A stretch of 5,299 nt of DNA. Origin: an uncultured Mycoplasmatota bacterium (GTDB lineage: Bacteria; Bacillota_I; Bacilli_A; RF39; UBA660). Both the position numbers and the translations under genes were made by a program. This document shows positions 1 to 5,299 of the stretch, in pieces. The notes beneath the pieces were generated by a model. The model saw nothing but the letters and a program-made list of their open reading frames with translations, was not told the origin of the DNA and made no database searches. The DNA is taken from assembly GCA_900552975.1 (NCBI GenBank), contig UWSL01000098.1:1-5299 (forward strand), in the 5' to 3' direction. Within the stretch, counting starts at the first letter, position 1. Every line of letters begins with the position of its first letter.

Positions 1-27
1 GCTTACTTAATAGAACATAATCATTTT

Positions 28-33
28 TATAAT
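28..33 (+). promoter_or_regulatory. Possible -10 box upstream of the conjugation operon
   Basis: A perfect TATAAT lies about 70 bases before the relaxase. No convincing -35 box is present: TTAATA at 7-12 matches TTGACA at four of six positions, but the spacer is only 15 bases. In DNA this AT-rich a TATAAT arises easily by chance. If real, transcription would start near base 40 and the RNA would carry the hairpin at 72-104 in its leader. Confidence 0.25.
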
Positions 34-71
34 AAGTAATATAAATTACAATTTATAGTTTAGATTATGGT

Positions 72-104
72 AGGACTTATTAATAAAATGATAGGTCTTT
101 TTTT
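72..104 (+). terminator. Hairpin plus T7 tract; intrinsic terminator or attenuator before the relaxase
   Basis: Bases 72-82 can pair with 89-99 (11 pairs including three G-T wobbles) around a six-base loop, and the right arm runs into seven T's at 98-104. The shape is that of a Rho-independent terminator, but only two pairs are G-C, so it should be weak. It ends exactly where the relaxase ORF begins, eight bases before its ribosome binding site. It could end transcription from an upstream gene, or act as an attenuator limiting read-through into the transfer operon. Confidence 0.5.
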
Positions 105-1412
105 ATGGAAGAAGGTGGTAATATAGCAACAACAAGTTTATGGAAAGTCGGAGGTAATTTAAAAGGAACAATAGATTATATAGAAAATGAAGAAAAAACT
201 AAAATACCTATTGATTCTTTAGAAACAACATTAAATTATGCAGAAAATTCTAATAAAACAGAGAAACAACTTTATGTTACAGGTATTAACTGTAATGTTG
301 ATAGTGCTTTAAAAGAAATGAATGAAGTAAAAAAGTCTTTTGGTAAGGAAAAAGGAATAGTGGCTTTTCATGGTTATCAATCTTTTAAAGAGGGTGAAGT
401 AACACCAGACGAGGCACATAAAATAGGAATTGAGCTTGCTAATGAAATGTGGGGAGATAGATTTCAAGTAGTTGTTACAACACACTTAAATACTAACCAT
501 ATTCATAATCATTTTGTAGTTAACTCTGTATCTTTTGTTGATGGTAGGAAGTTTAATAGTTGTAGAAAATCAACAGCACTCCTAAGAAACCTAAATGATA
601 GAATATGTGAGGAACATGGATTATCTTTTCTAGAAGAAAAAGAAATTCCAAATAGTCATATTAATTTTAAATACTATTTAGGATATGATAATTATTCTAC
701 TAGAACAAAAAGAGATGTGGATAATGCAATTAGGAATGCTACTACTTATGAAGATTTTATTAGTTTATTAAATAAACAAGGTTATGAAGTAATTAATAGA
801 TATGGTAAGTTATCCGTTAGAAGTAAAAACTATAAAAGAAATATTAGAATTGAAAGACAATTTGGTGATGATTATACTATTAAATCTATAATAGAAAGAA
901 TTAAAACAGAAATACCAGATGCTATACCTACATTTGATAAAGAAGTAGTAAGGTATACTAGAGAAAAAAGAAAATCACATGGATTAATTGGCTTATATAA
1001 ATATTATTGTTATCTGTTAAAAATATTTCCTAAAAACATTAGAAAATATAGTATTACTTATGAGATGAAAGATGATATTTTAAAATTAGAAGAATATAAC
1101 AAAGAAATAAATTTCCTTGCTAAGAATAATATAAATTCTAGCGAGGATTTTTTTAAGTTTAAAGAAAGTGAGATTGATATGATTGAAAAGTTAAAGGATG
1201 AAAAAAAGAAATTACAAGATCAAAAATATAGAACTAAAAATCCTAAAGAGTTAAAAAGAATTGAATTGAAGATTGATGAATTAAATCAAAAAATTAAAGA
1301 TATGAATGATGAATTAAATATATGTAAAAATATAGAATTACATGAAGAAGAAATGAATAAAAATTTAGATAAATATGAAAGTGAGATGAATGAAAATGAG
1401 CGAATCAAGTGA
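105..1412 (+). CDS. MOBP-type relaxase of a Tn1549/CTn-like conjugative element
   Basis: This is a DNA strand transferase (relaxase/mobilization nuclease, VirD2-like family) that would nick oriT, stay covalently bound to the 5' end and pilot the strand into the recipient. Numbering is from ATG 105 (435 aa). The likely catalytic Tyr is Y25 in IDYIENEEKT, an N-terminal position like that of Tyr22 in RP4 TraI. The metal-binding motif is HLNTNHIHNH, with H127, H132, H134 and H136, followed by N140. Residues 84-100 (GIVAFHGYQSF, then GEVT) and 141-150 (SVSFVDGRKF) are typical of this ICE subfamily. The C-terminal part from about residue 325 is highly charged and probably coiled coil. The length is normal for the family. 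The start is uncertain: ATG 105 abuts a T tract and has no ribosome binding site, whereas ATA 123 has a well-placed one. The end overlaps the next gene by 23 nt, which suggests coupled translation. Confidence 0.93.
   Translation: MEEGGNIATTSLWKVGGNLKGTIDYIENEEKTKIPIDSLETTLNYAENSNKTEKQLYVTGINCNVDSALKEMNEVKKSFGKEKGIVAFHGYQSFKEGEVTPDEAHKIGIELANEMWGDRFQVVVTTHLNTNHIHNHFVVNSVSFVDGRKFNSCRKSTALLRNLNDRICEEHGLSFLEEKEIPNSHINFKYYLGYDNYSTRTKRDVDNAIRNATTYEDFISLLNKQGYEVINRYGKLSVRSKNYKRNIRIERQFGDDYTIKSIIERIKTEIPDAIPTFDKEVVRYTREKRKSHGLIGLYKYYCYLLKIFPKNIRKYSITYEMKDDILKLEEYNKEINFLAKNNINSSEDFFKFKESEIDMIEKLKDEKKKLQDQKYRTKNPKELKRIELKIDELNQKIKDMNDELNICKNIELHEEEMNKNLDKYESEMNENERIK
112..117 (+). promoter_or_regulatory. 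Ribosome binding site AAGGTG pointing to an ATA codon at 123
   Basis: AAGGTG (within GAAGGTGGT, 111-119) is the only good Shine-Dalgarno sequence near the relaxase start. It lies inside the reading frame opened by ATG 105 and sits five bases before ATA 123-125. The codons after that ATA encode ATTSLWKV, which resembles the residues after the initiator Met in related relaxases as I recall them. This site therefore decides between the ATG 105 and ATA 123 starts. Confidence 0.5.
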
Positions 1413-2034
1413 AGCAGCAGAACAAATGGTTAGAATGTCTTTAGAAGGAGTAGAAGTTGCTTGTAGAGTAACAGGTAGTAGTGCTAAAGAATTAGCAGTA
1501 TTAATTTATACTATTGCTAGTTCAAAAGAAAAAACAGCAGGTAAAGCAAAACTATCTAATATGATAAAGTCTGGTAAACCACTAACGGTATTTTCAATTA
1601 GAAATGATGATTTAGAAAGATTTCAAAAAGAAGCAAAGACTTATGGTATTTTATATTCAGCCCTTATTGATAAGGGTAATAAAAATATGGATGGTTTAGT
1701 GGATGTCGTGGTTAGAAAAGAAGATGCTTCAAGAATCAATAGAATTGTTGATAGATTTAAACTTGCAACTTTTGATAAAGCCCAAATTATATCAGATATT
1801 AATAAAACAAAGAGTGATATAAACCCCAATTTAAGAAAGACAAAGACAAGCCCTCAGTCAAAGCCTTTCTCAAAGAGCAAAAATTCTTCCGAGGTGGAGG
1901 GTTCTAAAAAGAAACCATCTGTTCGTGCTGAATTAAATAAGTATAAAGATGAGATTAAAAATCAATCTAAAAATACTAAAGCAAAAACACCTAAGGTTAA
2001 GAATAAGACACCTAAAGCAAAAGAAAGAAGTTGA
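1390..2034 (+). CDS. PcfB family (DUF3801) conjugation protein
   Basis: This matches the DUF3801/PcfB family found between relaxase and VirD4 genes in Gram-positive conjugative elements. The biochemical role is not established; the position suggests an accessory factor linking the relaxosome to the coupling protein. The conserved core spans about residues 8-135: AAEQMVRMSLEGVEVACRVTG, then KAKLSNMIKSGKPLTVF, and INRIVDRFKLA at 116-126. A flexible Lys/Ser-rich tail follows (about 140-214). It carries PSVRAELNKYKDEI, a motif I recall from this family, and ends in two seven-residue KTPKxKx units. The protein is cytosolic, with no signal peptide or membrane segment. It starts inside the relaxase gene. 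ATG 1396 is an alternative start and the upstream ribosome binding site (GTGAG) is weak, so translation probably depends on ribosomes finishing the relaxase. Confidence 0.88.
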   Translation: MKMSESSEAAEQMVRMSLEGVEVACRVTGSSAKELAVLIYTIASSKEKTAGKAKLSNMIKSGKPLTVFSIRNDDLERFQKEAKTYGILYSALIDKGNKNMDGLVDVVVRKEDASRINRIVDRFKLATFDKAQIISDINKTKSDINPNLRKTKTSPQSKPFSKSKNSSEVEGSKKKPSVRAELNKYKDEIKNQSKNTKAKTPKVKNKTPKAKERS

Positions 2035-2038
2035 TTAA

Positions 2039-2230
2039 ATGAAAGAAGTTAGAGTATTAGAATTAGATAAATATGAATATGGGATTATAGTTAATGCTTT
2101 AAATGAATTTAGAAATAATCTAATTAAAGAAGAAAGAGAAACTTCTGCAATTGATGAATTGCTATTAAAGATTCTTGAAACACCTTTAAAAAAAAGAATG
2201 TTCCCAAGAGCCTATGTAGAAGAAAGATAA
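2039..2230 (+). CDS. Small conserved ICE protein, function unknown
   Basis: This 63-residue, charged, soluble protein has no membrane segment, signal peptide or metal-binding motif. Recognisable parts are LELDKYEYGIIVNALNEFR near the N-terminus and IDELLLKILETPLKKR at about residues 38-53, predicted mostly helical. I recall small proteins of this kind at the same place, between the DUF3801 and VirD4 genes of CTn-like elements, but no function is known to me. Its start lies four bases after the preceding stop, and its stop four bases before the VirD4 start, so it is translated within the operon; the A/G-rich stretch AAGAAAGAAG (2021-2030) is a modest ribosome binding site. Its size and position would fit an adaptor for relaxase docking or for the coupling protein, but that is inference. 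Confidence 0.75.
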   Translation: MKEVRVLELDKYEYGIIVNALNEFRNNLIKEERETSAIDELLLKILETPLKKRMFPRAYVEER

Positions 2231-2234
2231 AATA

Positions 2235-4079
2235 ATGAAGAAATTAAGTAAATTAGATAAATTACTTATAATTAGTGGTTTTCTAGTTATAGTATGGTTA
2301 GCAATAATCTTAACGCCATTATTAAGTAATGGATTATTTTATACAATAGAAAATATTAATAAAATAAATATTTTAAATGTTTCATTTACTAAAGATACTT
2401 TAAAAGTAATATTAATATTTAGTATATTGTATTTCTTTCTTATATTGATGATTAAGGAACAAGCAAAAAACTATCGAAAGAAAATAGAATATGGAAGTGC
2501 TAACTGGGGTGATTATAATAATATTAATAAAAAATATGAACAAATACCTTTTGAAAGCAATAAGATATTAACAGAACATATTTCTATTGGATATGATGCT
2601 CATAAGCATAGAAGAAACTTAAATACTATAGTAGTTGGTGGAAGTGGTGCTGGTAAAACAAGGTTTTATGCTAAACCTAATGTTATGCAGGCAAACACTT
2701 CTTTTGTTATATTAGATCCTAAAGGTGAGATTAAAAGAGATACTGGTTATTTACTAGAGAAAAAAGGATATAAAATAAAAATATTAGATTTAATAAATAT
2801 GGATTTATCTTATTGTTATAATCCATTTGTCTATATAAAAGATGATAATGATGTTCAAAAGTTAGTAACTAATCTATTTAAGTCAACAACACCTAAAGGT
2901 GCTATGAGTCAAGATCCATTCTGGGATACTGCTGCTGAAATGTTATTACTTGCTTTAATGTTTTATTTAAAATATGAAGCCCCAGAAGATGAACAAAATT
3001 TTCCTATGATTATGGAAATGTTAAGAGCAGGAGAAGTTAAGGAAGATGATGATAATTATAAATCACCACTAGATATGTTGTTTATGAAATTAGAAGATAG
3101 AGAACCAGAACATATTGCTGTTAAATATTATCATGATTACCATTCAGGGGCTGCTAAAACTTTAAAATCTATTCAAATTACACTTGCATCTAGGTTAGAA
3201 AAATTTAACTTAGATAGTCTTGCAAGACTTACACAAACAGATGAATTAGATTTAGAAAGTTTAGGAGAAGAAAAGACTGCTTTATTTGCAATTATACCTG
3301 ATAATGATACAAGTTTTAATTTTCTTGTGTCTATTTTATATACGCAAATATTTCAAAGTCTATTTTATCTAGCAGATCATAAATATCAAGGTAGTTTACC
3401 AGTTCATGTTCACTTCTTAATGGATGAGTTTGCTAATGTTCATTTACCAGATGATTTTGAAAAGATACTATCAACAATGAGAAGTAGAAATGTATCAGTA
3501 TCAATTATCCTACAAAACTTAGCTCAACTTAAAGCATTATTTGAAAAGCAATGGGAATCTATTGTAGGTAACTGTGATGAGTTTTTATATTTAGGTGGTA
3601 ATGAACAATCAACTCATAAATATGTATCAGAACTACTGGGTAAAGAAACAATAGATACAAATACTTTCCAAAGAACTTACGGTACTCATGGATCATATTC
3701 AACTAATTATCAAAATACAGGAAGAGAATTACTTACTCCAGATGAGGTAAGAAAGCTTAATAATGAAGATTGTATTTTATTTATAAGAGGTGAAAAGCCA
3801 ATCCTTGATAAAAAATATAATCTATTAAATCATCCCAATATTAATTTAACTCCAGATGGTAAAGGCAAACCATATATACATGGACTTATTACGGATTCTA
3901 TCGGTGAGTTAGAACTTACTAGTATTGATGAAAATACTAGTTATTTTAATTTAGAAGAAATAAAAAATAATTATGAAGTGGTTTATTCAGAAGATATGGA
4001 TAAATATTTAGAAAGAAGGCATAAAGATGAAAAAGAAAATGAATCTAAGGAAAATAGAGAAGATACTAAAAGTAGTTAA
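2235..4079 (+). CDS. VirD4/TraG-type conjugative coupling ATPase
   Basis: This is the type IV coupling protein, a membrane-anchored hexameric ATPase that receives the relaxase-DNA complex and feeds it into the transfer channel. Two N-terminal membrane helices (about 9-30 and 55-73) anchor it, with a short external loop between them. The cytoplasmic part begins with YGSANW (86-91), a typical TraG-family entry motif. Walker A is GGSGAGKT (135-142, K141, T142), followed by FVILDPKGEI (157-166). The all-alpha domain lies at roughly 225-330. Walker B is HFLMDEFAN (393-401, D397, E398), followed by the conserved IILQNLAQL (424-432). The length of 614 aa is normal. The C-terminus (about 595-614) is a hydrophilic Lys/Glu-rich tail, often a substrate-contact region in this family. 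Its last 53 nt overlap the following gene. No key residue is missing. Confidence 0.96.
   Translation: MKKLSKLDKLLIISGFLVIVWLAIILTPLLSNGLFYTIENINKINILNVSFTKDTLKVILIFSILYFFLILMIKEQAKNYRKKIEYGSANWGDYNNINKKYEQIPFESNKILTEHISIGYDAHKHRRNLNTIVVGGSGAGKTRFYAKPNVMQANTSFVILDPKGEIKRDTGYLLEKKGYKIKILDLINMDLSYCYNPFVYIKDDNDVQKLVTNLFKSTTPKGAMSQDPFWDTAAEMLLLALMFYLKYEAPEDEQNFPMIMEMLRAGEVKEDDDNYKSPLDMLFMKLEDREPEHIAVKYYHDYHSGAAKTLKSIQITLASRLEKFNLDSLARLTQTDELDLESLGEEKTALFAIIPDNDTSFNFLVSILYTQIFQSLFYLADHKYQGSLPVHVHFLMDEFANVHLPDDFEKILSTMRSRNVSVSIILQNLAQLKALFEKQWESIVGNCDEFLYLGGNEQSTHKYVSELLGKETIDTNTFQRTYGTHGSYSTNYQNTGRELLTPDEVRKLNNEDCILFIRGEKPILDKKYNLLNHPNINLTPDGKGKPYIHGLITDSIGELELTSIDENTSYFNLEEIKNNYEVVYSEDMDKYLERRHKDEKENESKENREDTKSS
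4014..4019 (+). promoter_or_regulatory. Ribosome binding site AGAAGG inside the end of the VirD4 gene
   Basis: AGAAGG lies seven bases before ATG 4027, inside the VirD4 coding sequence. It supports ATG 4027 over ATG 4039 as the start of the next gene, and therefore supports the 53-nt overlap as real. Confidence 0.55.
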
Positions 4080-4338
4080 TGTTGGTGCTGTGTTACTTAT
4101 GATAAGTACACCTGTTTATGCAGCCGAAGATCCATTGTCGGTAATTAACAACTTATCAACATTTATTTTTGGTGTTATAAGAGCAATAGGAATGATTATT
4201 ACTGGTATGGGAATATTACAATTTGGACTTGCTATTAAATCACATGATCCATCACAAAGAGATAATGGATTAATATCTATTGCTGGTGGTATCTTAATAG
4301 TATTTTCTAAAACTATATTAGATTACATCATAGGGTAG
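4027..4338 (+). CDS. Small secreted two-helix membrane protein, VirB2/TrbC-like pilin candidate
   Basis: This 103-residue protein begins with a basic stretch (MKKKMNLRKIEKILK), a hydrophobic core (about 16-28) and VYA at 30-32, a good signal peptidase I site before AEDP. The mature part has two membrane helices, about 46-70 and 81-102, joined by the short polar loop KSHDPSQRDN (71-80). Signal peptide, about 70 mature residues and two helices is the architecture of VirB2/TrbC pilins. In related elements the gene after VirD4 encodes a small membrane protein, some annotated as Maff2; this one differs from the Maff2 proteins I know by its long signal peptide. It would be a structural part of the transfer channel. 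It overlaps VirD4 by 53 nt, and its stop lies eight bases before ATG 4347 of the TrbL-like gene. The assignment rests on topology and position, not on a catalytic motif. Confidence 0.78.
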   Translation: MKKKMNLRKIEKILKVVNVGAVLLMISTPVYAAEDPLSVINNLSTFIFGVIRAIGMIITGMGILQFGLAIKSHDPSQRDNGLISIAGGILIVFSKTILDYIIG

Positions 4339-4346
4339 TGAAAATT

Positions 4347-5183
4347 ATGAGTGATAATTGGATAGTACAAAATATAGAGAATGCACTAGATACTTGGAAT
4401 AGTAAATTATCAGAAATATGGACTCTTATTACTCAAACACCAGAAACTTTTAAAGATGGTGCTATATGGAATGTAATAAAAACTATATATGGTTCAATGC
4501 AAGCCATAGGTCTAGCACTTCTAGTATTATTTTTTGTTGTAGGAATGTTAAAAACTTGTGGTTCAATAGAAGAAGTAAAGAAACCAGAAAAAGCATTTAA
4601 GTTATTTATAAGATTTGCTGTTGCAAAAACAATTGTTACTTATGGAATGGATTTAATGCTTGCTATATTTAATATAGTACAAGGAGTTATTTCTAATATA
4701 ATGACTACTGCTGGTATTACTGGTTCAACTAATTCTGTATTACCACAAGGAATTATTACTGCTGTTGAAAGTTGTGGATTCTTTGAATCCATACCATTAT
4801 GGGCAATAACTATTATAGGTAGTTTAGTAGTTATGGTGTTATCGTTTATTATGATAATGACTGTGTATGGAAGATTTTTTAAGTTATATTTGTATACTGC
4901 TATTGCACCAATACCTTTATCTTCATTTGCTGGAGAACCTACACAAAATATTGGTAGAAGCTTTCTAAAAAGTTATACTGCTGTATGTTTAGAAGGAGCA
5001 ATAATAATTCTATCTTGTATTATATTTAGCTTGTTTGCATCTTCTCCACCTGTGGTGGATTCATCAGCAACTGCTGTTACTCAAGTTTGGAAATATCTAG
5101 GAGAGTTAATTTTCAATATGTTAGTGCTTGTTGGAACAGTTAAATTATCTGATAGAATCGTCCATGAAATGATGGGATTATAA
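4347..5183 (+). CDS. TrbL/VirB6-like conjugal transfer membrane protein (CD0411-like)
   Basis: This is a polytopic membrane protein expected to form the inner part of the type IV secretion channel. Counting from ATG 4347 (278 aa), an amphipathic N-terminus with WNSKLSEIWTLITQTPETFKD (17-37) precedes about six hydrophobic segments near 49-69, 90-118, 149-173, 177-195, 213-232 and 247-267. The stretch around VYGRFFKLYLYTAIAPIP (173-190) is the best-conserved signature of the family and is intact. Length and order (VirD4, small membrane protein, TrbL/VirB6) are those of CTn-like elements. A GTG at 4338 in the same frame overlaps the previous stop codon and would add three residues. I prefer ATG 4347 because AGGG (4332-4335) is only two bases from the GTG but eleven from the ATG, which is workable though long. 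Coupling to the previous gene is likely. Confidence 0.88.
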   Translation: MSDNWIVQNIENALDTWNSKLSEIWTLITQTPETFKDGAIWNVIKTIYGSMQAIGLALLVLFFVVGMLKTCGSIEEVKKPEKAFKLFIRFAVAKTIVTYGMDLMLAIFNIVQGVISNIMTTAGITGSTNSVLPQGIITAVESCGFFESIPLWAITIIGSLVVMVLSFIMIMTVYGRFFKLYLYTAIAPIPLSSFAGEPTQNIGRSFLKSYTAVCLEGAIIILSCIIFSLFASSPPVVDSSATAVTQVWKYLGELIFNMLVLVGTVKLSDRIVHEMMGL

Positions 5184-5192
5184 GTCGAAATA

Positions 5193-5201
5193 TGGTATAA
5201 T
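5193..5201 (+). promoter_or_regulatory. Extended -10 promoter candidate after the TrbL-like gene
   Basis: TGGTATAAT matches the extended -10 consensus (TGn plus TATAAT) at every position and begins ten bases after the stop of the TrbL-like gene. The -35 region (ATGGGA, about 5172-5177) is poor, which extended -10 promoters tolerate. Transcription would start around 5207-5209, at the first small inverted repeat. This implies that the downstream unit is expressed at least partly independently of the conjugation operon. Confidence 0.5.
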
Positions 5202-5203
5202 AA

Positions 5204-5299
5204 TACATACTAAGAAGATATGTACAAATAGTAATTTGTCGGGTAAATGTTAAGACTCTTTGACAAAGTTCCAAAGTCCTTTGGTAGATTTGTTAATTG
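5204..5299 (+). other. Non-coding segment with inverted repeats; possible structured leader or small RNA
   Basis: Downstream of the extended -10 lie perfect inverted repeats: TACATA 5204-5209 with TATGTA 5219-5224 (nine-base loop), ACAAAT 5224-5229 with ATTTGT 5234-5239 (four-base loop), and CCAAAG 5271-5276 with CTTTGG 5279-5284. A second ATTTGT at 5288-5293 could compete for ACAAAT. No T-tract terminator is seen, so the RNA would continue past the window. It could be the leader of the next gene, a small RNA or a regulatory element. The sequence matches no RNA family that I can name. Confidence 0.35.
5247..5299 (+). CDS. Possible start of a downstream gene or leader peptide, cut by the window end
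   Basis: ATG 5247 opens a frame reading MLRLFDKVPKSFGRFVN that stays open to the end of the window; the codon three bases upstream is TAA (5244-5246). There is no good ribosome binding site, only GGG at 5241-5243 three bases before the ATG. Seventeen codons are too few to tell a gene from chance. It does not resemble the start of a PrgI-like protein, which I would expect next in this kind of operon. It could be a leader peptide for a downstream gene, or spurious. Confidence 0.2.
   Translation, partial: MLRLFDKVPKSFGRFVN

Noticed and set aside
1..39. Open frame from base 1 (AYLIEHNHFYNK then TAA) that could be the tail of an upstream gene
   Set aside because: Twelve codons are too few to judge, and the residues do not resemble the end of a MobC-type protein, which often precedes such relaxases. 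It remains possible.
36..49. Inverted repeat GTAAT-ATAA-ATTAC as an operator or part of oriT
   Set aside because: A five-base A/T-rich arm is expected by chance in this leader, and no nick-site motif is recognisable nearby.
171..262. Duplicated YxENxxKT motif in the relaxase (residues 25-32 and 45-52) as a recent internal duplication
   Set aside because: Both elements are recalled as normal features of this family, and the DNA of the two copies is not closely similar.
483..509. Asn instead of Asp in the relaxase metal motif (HLNTNH rather than HxDxxH) as a sign of inactivation
   Set aside because: As far as I recall, HLNT is common in this relaxase subfamily; all His residues and the downstream Asn are kept, so it looks active.
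1641..1829. Minus-strand 62-codon open frame
   Set aside because: It lies wholly inside the conserved core of the PcfB-like gene, has no ribosome binding site or recognisable protein, and is a shadow of that gene.
1891..1901. Strong Shine-Dalgarno-like GAGGTGGAGGG inside the PcfB-like gene, as an internal start
   Set aside because: No ATG, GTG or TTG follows at a suitable distance that opens a meaningful frame; it simply encodes part of the linker (EVEG).

Overview
The window is a block of conjugation genes from an integrative and conjugative element of a low-GC Gram-positive bacterium (Firmicutes). The gene order and protein families resemble the Tn1549 / C. difficile CTn-type elements: relaxase, PcfB-like DUF3801 protein, small conserved protein, VirD4 coupling ATPase, small secreted two-helix membrane protein, and TrbL/VirB6-like membrane channel. 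The DNA is very AT-rich and codons are strongly A/T-ending. UGG encodes Trp and no reading frame needs UGA readthrough, so the standard code applies. I cannot name the species from this window.

Layout: bases 1-104 are a non-coding, AT-rich leader. It has one possible -10 box and a hairpin followed by seven T's, placed directly in front of the first gene. From 105 to 5183 six genes lie on the + strand with essentially no intergenic space (overlaps of 23 and 53 nt; gaps of 4, 4 and 8 nt), which points to one operon. Bases 5184-5299 hold no clear gene. They contain an extended -10 promoter candidate followed by small inverted repeats, so a new transcription unit or a structured leader may begin there.

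How the genes work together: the relaxase would nick and covalently bind the transferred strand at oriT (not identified here). The PcfB-like protein probably acts at the interface between the DNA-processing complex and the coupling protein. The VirD4 ATPase would deliver the relaxase-DNA complex to the membrane channel. The two-helix protein and the TrbL/VirB6-like protein would be parts of that channel. The PrgI-like protein, VirB4 ATPase and peptidoglycan hydrolase usual for such systems would be expected downstream, outside the window.

The points most worth attention are the relaxase start, where the well-placed ribosome binding site leads to an ATA codon rather than the upstream ATG, and the promoter plus structured segment at the 3' end of the window.
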